From contig NZ_QASA01000001.1 of NCBI RefSeq assembly GCF_003340495.1, positions 5,394,001-5,458,000 of the forward strand: a DNA stretch of 64,000 bases, given 5' to 3'. The stretch is from Adhaeribacter pallidiroseus. GTDB taxonomy: Bacteria > Bacteroidota > Bacteroidia > Cytophagales > Hymenobacteraceae. Both the position numbers and the translations under genes were made by a program. Below, piece after piece: positions 35,774 to 43,348 of this stretch (position 1 is its first letter; each line of letters starts with the position of its first letter). The notes beneath the pieces are model-generated. The model worked only from the letters and a program-made list of their open reading frames with translations. It did no database searches and was not told where the DNA came from.

Positions 35774-36628
35774 ATGCGGGCTTTATTAGAGAAAATAACG
35801 GCTACAGAGCAAGGCTCTTTTTCGATTCGGGAATTTAAATTGCCTTTCTTTGATGCTCCTCTGCATTTTCACCCGGAGATAGAACTTACTTTAATTGTGA
35901 CGGGCCGGGGTAAACGCATTGTGGGTGACTCTATTGCGGATTTTGGCGATGGGGATCTGGCCTTGTTGGGTTCTGATTTACCCCACTATTGGCACAGCGA
36001 TAAACAATACCAAGGCCACGGGTTACGGGCGCACGCTATTGTTATTCAATTTAGTCCGCAATTTTTAGGGCCGTATTTTTTCGCGGCACCGGAAATGACA
36101 AACATCCGGAAGTTATTGGATAAAGCGCAGCAAGGCCTGACTTTTCATAATAGTACCCGCACCGAAACTGCGGGTCGTATGCAGAACTTGTTGCAACTAA
36201 ACGGCGCCAAACGGCTATTTGAACTTTTGGCTTTGTTAGATTTTCTGGCTGGTTCCCCGGAGCAGCAGCAACTAGCAAGTGCAGGTTTTAGCCAATACAC
36301 CAACACTCACGACAGCGAACGGATTAACAACGTATGCCAGTACGTATTTAACTCTTTTACCGAAGAAGTTACCATAACGCACGCAGCAGCACTGGCCCAC
36401 CTGAGCGTGCCGGCTTTTTGTTATTATTTTAAAAAACGGACCCGGCGCAGCTTTTCGCAGTTTGTCAACGAAATCCGGATTGGCCACGCTTGTAAATTGC
36501 TCATCGAAACTAACCGTACTATTTCCGATATCTGCTTCGCCAGTGGTTACCGCAACCTTTCCAATTTTAACCGCCGGTTTAAAGAAATAAAACACGCCTC
36601 ACCGCTAGAATACCGCCGCCAGTTTTAA
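35774..36628 (+). CDS. AraC-family transcriptional regulator (cupin sensor)
   Basis: 284 aa. An N-terminal cupin-like sensor (about 10-130; LHFHPEIELTLIVTGRGKRI and the LLGSDLPHYW segment) is followed by a C-terminal double HTH (about 190-284; LSVPAFCYYFKKRTRRSFSQ, EIRIGHACKLLIE). The frame continues upstream to a TTG, but the ATG at 35774 is the likely start. Divergent from the PhyH gene, which it may regulate. It is a close paralogue of the next gene. Confidence 0.88.
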   Translation: MRALLEKITATEQGSFSIREFKLPFFDAPLHFHPEIELTLIVTGRGKRIVGDSIADFGDGDLALLGSDLPHYWHSDKQYQGHGLRAHAIVIQFSPQFLGPYFFAAPEMTNIRKLLDKAQQGLTFHNSTRTETAGRMQNLLQLNGAKRLFELLALLDFLAGSPEQQQLASAGFSQYTNTHDSERINNVCQYVFNSFTEEVTITHAAALAHLSVPAFCYYFKKRTRRSFSQFVNEIRIGHACKLLIETNRTISDICFASGYRNLSNFNRRFKEIKHASPLEYRRQF

Positions 36629-36724
36629 GTTTTTTTAAATTTAAAAAATCGGAAAATCACTTCTCTTTTCAGCCTTAAAGTAATTTTCATGCTTTATTCT
36701 TTCTTTTAAATATTTCAAATGAGA

Positions 36725-36945
36725 AAAGCGGTAGCTATAAGTAAACGACATCCGTTTGGCTCAGGAGCACCTGCTAGGGTTCCGGTACTGCGCAGCGGTA
36801 TTCCGCAGCGGAGCGAGGAAAGGAAGACTAGCCCGTGCGGAAGAGCCAAACGGGCCCGCCGGCCAGGAGGCAAAGCTTGAAGCTAGAAAGTTAGATAGCA
36901 CCAGTTTCTGGAGACTTGAAAAGGCTCTAAGTAAATATACTTGGT
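36725..36945 (-). repeat. Dispersed intergenic repeat family A, copy 5
   Basis: It lies between the two AraC paralogues. The core GCAGCGGAGCGAGGAAAGGA is near 36800-36820, with AGAGCCAAACGGGCCCG after it. Its reverse complement aligns with copy 4 along about 210 bp. Short frames inside both orientations do not look coding. Confidence 0.75.
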
Positions 36946-37027
36946 AAGCTGATCCGTTCAATCATGCAAAATTTTAAAAAATTAGAAATTTCCTTAATTT
37001 TAGAATCAATCAACTTTAACTTTTTAG

Positions 37028-37924
37028 ATGAAACCTGTTATTCGGAAGTCAGCCAATCAAACAACCGGCTCTTTTACGGTTAAACGGTTGCACGATCCGC
37101 ATTTTGATCCGAACTGGCATTTTCACCCGGAGTACCAGTTGTTTTTAGTGCTGGAGGGTACGGGTACGCGGTTTATCGGCGATTCTATTAAGCATTTCGA
37201 AGCCGGTGATTTGGTTTTTACCGGACCTAATTTGCCGCATTTGTGGCGCAGCGATACCGTCTATTTTAAAGGAAATCCGGAGTGCCAGGTACAAGGCATT
37301 GTGGTTTATTTTAACGCTAACTTTCTCGGGCCTGATTTTTTTAATAAACCCGAAATGTTCGGGTTGAAACACTTGCTGCAACAATCGGAAAGAGGTTTAG
37401 AAATACTTGGCTATACCCGCGACATTTTAACGCACCAGATAAAAGCCCTAGAACAGCTAAATGGCTTCGACCGGATACTGGTATTGCTGGAGATTCTGCA
37501 TACATTAGCCCGATCTACGGAATACAATTTGTTATCCAGCATTGGTTTTACCAACACCTTTAAGCCTTCGGATACGCCCCGTATGCAGCAGGTACACGAC
37601 TACGTATTAACAAATTTTAAAAATTCCATTTCGCTGGAAACCGTAGCCGAAGTGGCCAATATGAGCCCCTCGGCTTTTTGCCGGTATTTTAAAGCCCGGG
37701 CTAATAAAACGTTTTACGATTTTGTGAGCGAAATCCGGATTGGGCACGCCTGTAAATTACTCATCGAAGAAAAATGGGCGGTTACCCAGATTTGCTACGA
37801 GTGCGGTTATAAAACCTTATCTAATTTTAACAGCCAGTTTAAAGTTATTACGGGGCTTAGTCCTTTGCAATTCCAGAAGCAGTACTTAAGACGCAACCTT
37901 CCCGAAAATAAAAAAGCCGGATAA
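37028..37924 (+). CDS. AraC-family transcriptional regulator (cupin sensor), paralogue of 35774-36628
   Basis: 298 aa with the same cupin (WHFHPEYQLFLVLEGTGTRFI, TGPNLPHLW) plus double HTH (MSPSAFCRYFKARANKTFYD, EIRIGHACKLLIE, GYKTLSNFNSQFK) layout as its neighbour. The EIRIGHACKLLIE helix is identical between the two. The stop codon lies inside the terminator hairpin at 37912-37937. Its target is unknown; the nearest catabolic gene is the PhyH gene. Confidence 0.88.
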   Translation: MKPVIRKSANQTTGSFTVKRLHDPHFDPNWHFHPEYQLFLVLEGTGTRFIGDSIKHFEAGDLVFTGPNLPHLWRSDTVYFKGNPECQVQGIVVYFNANFLGPDFFNKPEMFGLKHLLQQSERGLEILGYTRDILTHQIKALEQLNGFDRILVLLEILHTLARSTEYNLLSSIGFTNTFKPSDTPRMQQVHDYVLTNFKNSISLETVAEVANMSPSAFCRYFKARANKTFYDFVSEIRIGHACKLLIEEKWAVTQICYECGYKTLSNFNSQFKVITGLSPLQFQKQYLRRNLPENKKAG

Positions 37925-37937
37925 AAATCCGGCTTTT
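37912..37937. terminator. Bidirectional terminator between convergent genes
   Basis: AAAAGCCGGAT (37912-37922) and ATCCGGCTTTT (37927-37937) form an 11-bp stem with an A4 loop, with A and T runs on either side so it works on both strands. It overlaps the stop codon of the AraC gene. Confidence 0.85.
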
Positions 37938-37943
37938 CGGTTA

Positions 37944-38915
37944 TTAACGACGGTTATCATCGTTGTGGTCTCGGTTGCGCCACTGGTCGTTTTGCCGGCG
38001 GCGGGAATCATGTTCGTCGGCCCAGCGTGGTCCGGATTCGTTGTCCTGGTTAAAACTACGCGAATCCACGTGCCAATCTTGATTGTATTGGTTGTTATGT
38101 CTGTGCTGGTTGTGGTTATTCCGGTCATCATCCGGATGCGTGAAAGTACGCCAGTCTTCGCGTACCTGGTCGGCTATCCGGCCAAAAAAGCCCCGGTTAT
38201 CTTGTTGGTCGTCGTGTAAACGGCGGTTATTGCGGTTGTTATCTCCTTGGCGATCATCTTCGTCTTGGCCTGGCCAGTGGCGGTTACCACTGCCATAACG
38301 GTAATCTTCGGCTTCAAACTGCTTGCGATCATCAAACATCCGCGGTTCTTCACCGGCGTAAAACTGGTTATCACTTTCTACGTACCGGTTTACATCGTAC
38401 CGTTCGCCATTGTGGTTCCGGTTATCCGGGTAACGGGCGTCCTGATTCCGGTTGCCCTGGTTATAGTTAGTAGCGTTACCCCGGCCTTGGTTAAAATTAT
38501 TCGGGTGGCGGTTATTCTGATTAAATTGATTATCATTTATCCGCTCTTCGTGGCGGTAATTATTTTGTCCCCGGTCAGCGGGCCAGTTTTGCTGATTTTG
38601 GTTATTCTGATGCTGATTACTCTGATTATTCCGGTAACTGTTCTCCCCCCACTTATAATTTTCGCGATGATCGTTATTATTGCGATTATCGCCGTAATTA
38701 ATGTTAGAGTTCCGGTAAGAACTGTTGGGGTCAGCGCCGTAATGCTGCTGGCCTCTTTGGTTGTTGTTGGCATTGTTGTGGAAATCGCGACCACTCCGGT
38801 ATTGTTCATTCCAGTTCTGGTTGCGGTTCTCTTCGGCTATCCGTTTTCCTGCGCGTTGGTTGTCTTCCAAACGATCGTCCCGATCATTCCGGTTCCTATT
38901 TTGATTATCTTGCAT
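37944..38915 (-). CDS. Asn/Gln/Arg/Asp-rich low-complexity protein
   Basis: 323 aa, almost wholly low-complexity: N, Q, R, D, H and Y dominate, with runs such as NQSNQHQNNQNQQNW. No signal peptide or membrane segment. The only globular-looking stretch is GFFGRIADQVREDWRTF near residue 240, which resembles short motifs in other Bacteroidota stress-type proteins. Composition is prion-like/disordered. The opposite-strand frame (228 aa, Val/Ile-rich) is its antisense shadow. Function unknown; a role in condensation, desiccation or stress is speculation. Confidence 0.75.
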   Translation of the reverse strand: MQDNQNRNRNDRDDRLEDNQRAGKRIAEENRNQNWNEQYRSGRDFHNNANNNQRGQQHYGADPNSSYRNSNINYGDNRNNNDHRENYKWGENSYRNNQSNQHQNNQNQQNWPADRGQNNYRHEERINDNQFNQNNRHPNNFNQGRGNATNYNQGNRNQDARYPDNRNHNGERYDVNRYVESDNQFYAGEEPRMFDDRKQFEAEDYRYGSGNRHWPGQDEDDRQGDNNRNNRRLHDDQQDNRGFFGRIADQVREDWRTFTHPDDDRNNHNQHRHNNQYNQDWHVDSRSFNQDNESGPRWADEHDSRRRQNDQWRNRDHNDDNRR

Positions 38916-39297
38916 GGTTTTTCAGTTAAGTAAATAATGGTACTCCCGGTTATTACCGAGAGCAAGCATCATTTTCTACGAAGACAAAATGGTAGGGTTA
39001 AGATTTCTGCTTCTAACTCTTAATAAAATATAGAATTTTACTATTTAATTTTTTAGTTGCCTAGCAAAAGCCAATGGTTTCAGCAGTTTTTTGTGGTACA
39101 TTTTTATTTAAAAAATATTTCACGAATGGGTTTAGTTTAGATAATTTTTAAAAACGATGTTTCAAAACCATGTTTGTATAGGGAAATAGAAAGAATTGCA
39201 TGGAGTAATTAGAAGAAACTGAAAAAATTGTAATTCATTTTTTTGATTTTTATCAGATACCTGTAACTTACCAGAATAATCCGTTTTATTTCACGTC
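38916..39297. other. AT-rich gap, no recognised feature
   Basis: 382 bp between the divergent low-complexity and hypothetical genes. It should hold both promoters, but I see no full TAnnTTTG match, strong hairpin or small gene. Confidence 0.45.
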
Positions 39298-39723
39298 ATG
39301 ACCATTCAAGAGAGCAAGCAATTCTTTGAAGACAAAGGATACTTAGTAGGAGACGCCGTACAAATGTACCGTACAGAAGATGACAAACTTTTATTTGCCC
39401 GAATGCGGTTTTTGCATTTATTTTTTGAAAGTGGCATTAAAAAGAACTACGACGAGCAGTATCTCGAAAAACTGTGCCTGTACCTGGATAGTATGTGCCG
39501 TTTGGTATTTAACTACAACTTATTATATACTACAGAGCAACAAACTTATAATGCAATCAATCAGTTAGTGTTTTTTGCTTTGCCCAAAGACTTGCACGAA
39601 ATTTTGTTGAACCTGCGTTTTCAGGAACTAATATTTTCGGAGCTAGAAGAATACGAAATTTGTGCGAATATCTCGTTCGCGCAAAAATGCGTGGTACATG
39701 AAATTGCCCGGAAAGCAGAATGA
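39298..39723 (+). CDS. Hypothetical protein
   Basis: 141 aa, soluble, mainly helical, with many Leu, Tyr and Phe residues (LLFARMRFLHLFFESGIKKN, ELIFSELEEYEICANISFAQ). No family recognised. It is AT-richer than its neighbours. It ends before a strong terminator, and its start follows an AT-rich gap, so it is probably monocistronic. Confidence 0.6.
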   Translation: MTIQESKQFFEDKGYLVGDAVQMYRTEDDKLLFARMRFLHLFFESGIKKNYDEQYLEKLCLYLDSMCRLVFNYNLLYTTEQQTYNAINQLVFFALPKDLHEILLNLRFQELIFSELEEYEICANISFAQKCVVHEIARKAE

Positions 39724-39745
39724 AAATTTAAATTTTTTAAAAAAC

Positions 39746-39780
39746 AAGAAAGGCAGCTTATCCCATAAGCTGCCTTTCTT
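39746..39780. terminator. Bidirectional terminator
   Basis: AAGAAAGGCAGCTTAT (39746-39761) pairs exactly with 39765-39780 around a CCC loop, a 16-bp perfect stem between convergent genes at 39723 and 39806. Confidence 0.88.
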
Positions 39781-39805
39781 GTTTAAACTTATTTAGTTTA
39801 TTCGT

Positions 39806-40288
39806 TTATCTTTTCCGGGGTTGCTGGCCGCCTTCGCCTTCTTCTTTTAATCCGGCCTGGTTATCCAAACTTCCGGTACTTAATTCATCTTTCCGGTTCT
39901 TGCCCGGTGTATTTTGCCCCGGACTTTGGGTATCCTCTCCTTGATGATTTCCTTTTTGACCGCTGTGACCAGGACCCATTCCCCCGCGGTGGGTGCCATG
40001 ACCAGTATCTTTATCGCTAATGGTGTGTTGCTGGTGTCCTTTTTCGGCAGATGGAGTTGTCCCCATTCCGCTTTTTTCACCAGGTCCACCGCCCTGACGG
40101 CCTAATACATCGCCACCACCGTTAAAATCATCGTGCGCCTGACCTTTGTCAATTTGGCCACCCACATCATTTACATCGTCTAAACTGCGGTTATTTTCAT
40201 CAACATTCGTTACCGCATCAATATTATCAATCTGAGGCGCATTTGGTGTCGTTTGTCCCTGACTATTGCCACTATCTTTTGTTGCCAT
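39806..40288 (-). CDS. Hydrophilic disordered protein
   Basis: 160 aa, Gly/Gln/Asp/Lys-rich with no hydrophobic core, signal peptide or membrane segment. Repetitive elements such as GGGPGEKSGMG and HRGGMGPGHSGQKGN resemble small hydrophilins. Family not recognised. It shares the low-complexity character of the gene at 37944-38915, but the composition differs (Gly/Gln versus Asn/Arg). A stress role is a guess. Confidence 0.6.
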   Translation of the reverse strand: MATKDSGNSQGQTTPNAPQIDNIDAVTNVDENNRSLDDVNDVGGQIDKGQAHDDFNGGGDVLGRQGGGPGEKSGMGTTPSAEKGHQQHTISDKDTGHGTHRGGMGPGHSGQKGNHQGEDTQSPGQNTPGKNRKDELSTGSLDNQAGLKEEGEGGQQPRKR

Positions 40289-40384
40289 CCTATTATACGT
40301 TTACAGTTAAAAACTCGTGCCATGCGTTTGCATGTGCTACAAGCTTACGCGGTAACGGCCCTACAAGTTGAGTAAAGTCAAAAG

Positions 40385-40421
40385 CAAAAAAGGCTTTCAG
40401 CACTTTTGTACCGAAAGCCTT
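40385..40421 (-). terminator. Terminator of the DUF4476 gene
   Basis: AAGGCTTTC (40390-40398) pairs with GAAAGCCTT (40413-40421), and on the minus strand a T-run (TTTTTTGC) follows. It starts 76 bp after the DUF4476 stop. Confidence 0.75.
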
Positions 40422-40496
40422 CTGAAAATTTAAAAAATTTGCCTGATAGCAGGTTAGGAGCAAAGGAATAATAATTGGCAAAAATCTAAATATAAT

Positions 40497-41267
40497 CTAT
40501 CGTTGGTTAATGTATTGTTCCAGTTCCCGGATACTGGTTTCATAGGAAAAAGCATCGTTTACTACGTAAAAGTTGCGCCGGTCGCAGGTAGCATTATAAG
40601 CAAACTTAGCGAAGTTCAGGCGGGTATCTTCGTATTGGAATTGTTCCAGAATGGCTTTTAAATCTTCGGCCAGAATACTGTTCTGGCTAAGGGCCTGCCG
40701 GGCAATAGATTCTTTGCTGCTTTCGCTCCTTTTTGTGGCCATACTTTGCAGCAACCGGTCTATTTGTTGGTTATCCAGCACGTCCCGGCATTGGTCGGTG
40801 CCGTAGTTGTTATCTGTTTCTTCTGGGAGTTGATAAGAATCATTATCCCGTGGGTAATCTGTGTCGTCGTAAGTACCGGGTTGCGGGTACCGGGGTAAAG
40901 AGGGCCGACGATCCGGATAAGCGCGGTACAAAGGTTTCTCCGCTACTTTTTGCACAAAAGCTTGGTGACCATAACCCATTACCTGCAACATAAATTCGCT
41001 TTGCCGGCCGGCTTCCAGAAACACCTTGGTTCGGTGCACAAGTACGCCCCGGCGGGAAGGTATCCGAAACTCGGCAATATGAAAACCCGCCGGAATATCG
41101 TGCAGGCGAATAACGTTGGTGGCGCCTCTGTTCACAAAACGCCCATCGAAAATAAACTGAAAAGATTCGCCTCTTTTACTAAAGAAAGTTGCCGTAGCCG
41201 CCGGAAAAGCAACTACGCTTTGACCCCAGAAAAAAAGTCCACAAAATAAGGCTGCCAAACGTATCAT
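40497..41267 (-). CDS. DUF4476-domain protein, exported
   Basis: 256 aa with a signal peptide (LAALFCGLFFWGQSVVA). The C-terminal DUF4476 domain (about 160-256; CRDVLDNQQIDRLLQSMA, LAEDLKAILEQFQYEDTRL, FAKFAYNATCDRRNFYVVND) is of unknown function but is widespread in Bacteroidota. The N-terminal part (about 25-110) has a beta-rich, GxHxxEFRIPS region. Envelope protein; partner unknown. Confidence 0.85.
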   Translation of the reverse strand: MIRLAALFCGLFFWGQSVVAFPAATATFFSKRGESFQFIFDGRFVNRGATNVIRLHDIPAGFHIAEFRIPSRRGVLVHRTKVFLEAGRQSEFMLQVMGYGHQAFVQKVAEKPLYRAYPDRRPSLPRYPQPGTYDDTDYPRDNDSYQLPEETDNNYGTDQCRDVLDNQQIDRLLQSMATKRSESSKESIARQALSQNSILAEDLKAILEQFQYEDTRLNFAKFAYNATCDRRNFYVVNDAFSYETSIRELEQYINQR

Positions 41268-41428
41268 ATTAGTAATTCTATTATTAGGTAAAACGCACAG
41301 CTGTTTCCCTGATTTTCAAATTTTTAAATTTTTGAACCATAACGTTGTTAAAACTTATTGCAAAATTTAAAAATTTGTCCGGAATAAAGGCTTCTGATTT
41401 CTAAGTAAAAGCCAATTATTATGCCAAT

Positions 41429-41462
41429 AAAAAAGCTGCTGCGTATTCCGCATCAGCCTTTT
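41429..41462 (-). terminator. Terminator of purM
   Basis: On the minus strand AAGGCTG-ATGCG pairs with CGCA-GCAGCTT (one mismatched pair) and leads into TTTTTTATT. It lies 25 bp after the purM stop. Confidence 0.7.
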
Positions 41463-41486
41463 GCTTAGATGAATAGTTATGAAAAA

Positions 41487-42650
41487 CTAATAATTAAATT
41501 CGCCAAAGGTACTCTTGATGGTAAGCTGGTTTTGTGCGCTGGCTTCTACTCGCCCGATTATTTTGGCTTCGATGTTAAACGATTGCGCGATCGTTAGTAA
41601 ATCGGCAGCGTAAGCCTCGTTTAAGTAGATTTCCAAGCGGTGTCCCATGTTAAATACTTTGTACATTTCGGCCCAGTTGGTCTGGCTTTCCTGTTGAATA
41701 ATCTGAAATAAAGGCGGGATATCGAATAAATTATCTTTAATGATATGCACCTGATCGGTAAAATGTAACACTTTGGTCTGGCCACCGCCGCTGCAATGCA
41801 CCATGCCGTGAATATTGGCGCGGTGCTGGTTGAAAATTTCCTTCACTAATGGCGCGTAAGTGCGGGTAGGAGAAAGTACTAATTTACCCACATCCAAACC
41901 GGTGCCGACTACCTCATCGGTAAGTTTGTATTTGCCGGAATATACTAAGTCAGCAGGAACACCTGGGTCGTAGCTCTCGGGGTATTTTTCGGCTAAGTAT
42001 TTATGAAAAACATCGTGCCGGGCCGAAGTTAAGCCGTTACTACCCATGCCGCCGTTATACTCAGTTTCGTAAGTAGCTTGCCCAAAGGAAGCAAAACCCA
42101 CGATAACATCACCCGGTTGAATGGTATGGTTCGAGATTACTTCGTCGCGGCGCATGCGGGCGGTAACGGTGCTATCCACAATAATGGTTCTTACTAAATC
42201 GCCGACATCGGCGGTTTCGCCACCGGTGCTGTAAATGCCGATGCCGTTGTCGCGGAGCATTTGCAGAATTTCTTCGGTGCCGTTAATTATAGCGGCAATT
42301 ACTTCGCCGGGTATCCGATTTTTGTTACGGCCAATGGTGGAGGACAGTAAAATAGTATCGGTAGCCCCCACGCACAGCAAATCGTCGGTGTTCATGATAA
42401 TAGCATCCTGGGCAATGCCTTTCCAAACGGATAAGTCGCTGGTTTCGCGCCAGTACAAATACGCTAATGCGGATTTGGTACCCGCGCCATCGGCGTGCAT
42501 GATGTTGCAGTAATCCGGGTCGTTGCCCAACATGTCCGGAATAATTTTGCAGAAAGCCTTCGGGAAAAGTCCTTTGTCTATATTTTTGATAGCCGCGTGT
42601 ACGTCTTCTTTAGAAGCTGAAACACCCCGCCGCAAGTACCTGTTTTCCAT
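41487..42650 (-). CDS. purM: Phosphoribosylformylglycinamidine cyclo-ligase (AIR synthetase)
   Basis: 387 aa. Catalyses the ATP-dependent ring closure of FGAM to AIR in purine synthesis. The start MENRYLRRGVSASKEDVHAA, HADGAGTKSALAYLYWRE, NTDDLLCVGATD, GIGIYSTGGETADVGDLVRT and PADLVYSGKYKLTD match the long form of the enzyme seen in Bacteroidota (about 388 aa versus about 345 in E. coli). Single gene, with its own terminator. Four heptamer repeats lie just before the start codon. Confidence 0.95.
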   Translation of the reverse strand: MENRYLRRGVSASKEDVHAAIKNIDKGLFPKAFCKIIPDMLGNDPDYCNIMHADGAGTKSALAYLYWRETSDLSVWKGIAQDAIIMNTDDLLCVGATDTILLSSTIGRNKNRIPGEVIAAIINGTEEILQMLRDNGIGIYSTGGETADVGDLVRTIIVDSTVTARMRRDEVISNHTIQPGDVIVGFASFGQATYETEYNGGMGSNGLTSARHDVFHKYLAEKYPESYDPGVPADLVYSGKYKLTDEVVGTGLDVGKLVLSPTRTYAPLVKEIFNQHRANIHGMVHCSGGGQTKVLHFTDQVHIIKDNLFDIPPLFQIIQQESQTNWAEMYKVFNMGHRLEIYLNEAYAADLLTIAQSFNIEAKIIGRVEASAQNQLTIKSTFGEFNY

Positions 42651-42656
42651 TTTTAG

Positions 42657-42684
42657 TTGTTCGTTATTCGTTGTTCGTTGTTTG
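42657..42684 (-). repeat. Four imperfect 7-bp tandem repeats just upstream of purM
   Basis: TTGTTCG, TTATTCG, TTGTTCG, TTGTTTG (28 bp) on the plus strand lie 6-34 bp before the purM ATG. Being in the 5' leader, they could affect translation or be a slipped-strand site. The number of copies is small. Confidence 0.55.
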
Positions 42685-42732
42685 ATTTAATATCTTGAAA
42701 AAATCTAGAACGATAACAACGGTACAAAAATA

Positions 42733-42760
42733 AGAAAGCCGCTTTAATAAGCGGCTTTCT
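42733..42760. terminator. Terminator between the HEAT-like gene and purM
   Basis: AGAAAGCCGCTT (42733-42744) pairs exactly with 42749-42760 around a 4-nt loop. On the minus strand the next 8 bases (42725-42732) read TATTTTTG, so the T-tract coincides with a match to the -7 consensus TAnnTTTG that could serve purM, though no -33 match is seen. Confidence 0.8.
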
Positions 42761-42850
42761 GTTGTATTCTCTTTAAAAATTTAAAATTTTAACTAGCTAA
42801 CTACGAGCAACGTCCTAAGCTTGACATTTTGGTGTTATTAGAGGGCGTTA

Positions 42851-43318
42851 TTATTTACTGAAGTCGATTTTTACTTTTATTTCTGTTGTAAAATTATTAA
42901 TTATATTTTTTAGCCAAGTGTCGAATCTTATCTCTTTGTCATGTTTATAAACGTCAAAGGCTTCAGGTTGCTTTTCTTGGAAAAGTTTGAGAAAGTCCGA
43001 GTAACTTATTGGTCCATCAATTGATTTTACAATCTTTTCAATCTTAGACTCTATTTGATTTATTAGATTTCCCTTTTTCTTTTTAGGTAATCTGACATCT
43101 TCTCCAAAAGCTTGAAGTCGAAGGAACGCTTCATTTTTAACAGAATAAACTAAGTCATTCATCATTAGCTGCCAAAGAATATCAATCGATTGTCTGCTTT
43201 TCCATTTTCCTAATTCTTCAACAGCTAATAGCCTACTTGTCGCATCAAGTTTGTTTGAAGCCATTTTTTTTAGATCTTCAATATTTGGCGCTGGTTCTTC
43301 TCTGAAGATATATTTCAT
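42851..43318 (-). CDS. HEAT-repeat-like hypothetical protein
   Basis: 155 aa. Helical pairs in the first half (ATSRLLAVEELGKWKSRQSI, then SVKNEAFLRLQAFGEDVRL) look like a short HEAT-type repeat; the second half is more mixed. No signal peptide or membrane segment. Codons are visibly more AT-rich than in the flanking genes (TTT, TCT, AAT, CTT are common), which may mean recent acquisition. Only 30 bp separate it from the OmpA gene upstream, so they may be co-transcribed. Confidence 0.6.
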   Translation of the reverse strand: MKYIFREEPAPNIEDLKKMASNKLDATSRLLAVEELGKWKSRQSIDILWQLMMNDLVYSVKNEAFLRLQAFGEDVRLPKKKKGNLINQIESKIEKIVKSIDGPISYSDFLKLFQEKQPEAFDVYKHDKEIRFDTWLKNIINNFTTEIKVKIDFSK

Positions 43319-43348
43319 TTTTAATTTTTATAATGCTTTTTAACGAAG

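Noticed and set aside
38247-38933. 228-aa Val/Ile-rich plus-strand frame, looks like a membrane protein
   Set aside because: It is antisense to the Asn/Asp/Arg-rich gene at 37944-38915; codons for N, D and R read backwards give V, I and A. The minus frame is longer, starts with ATG and has a structured motif.
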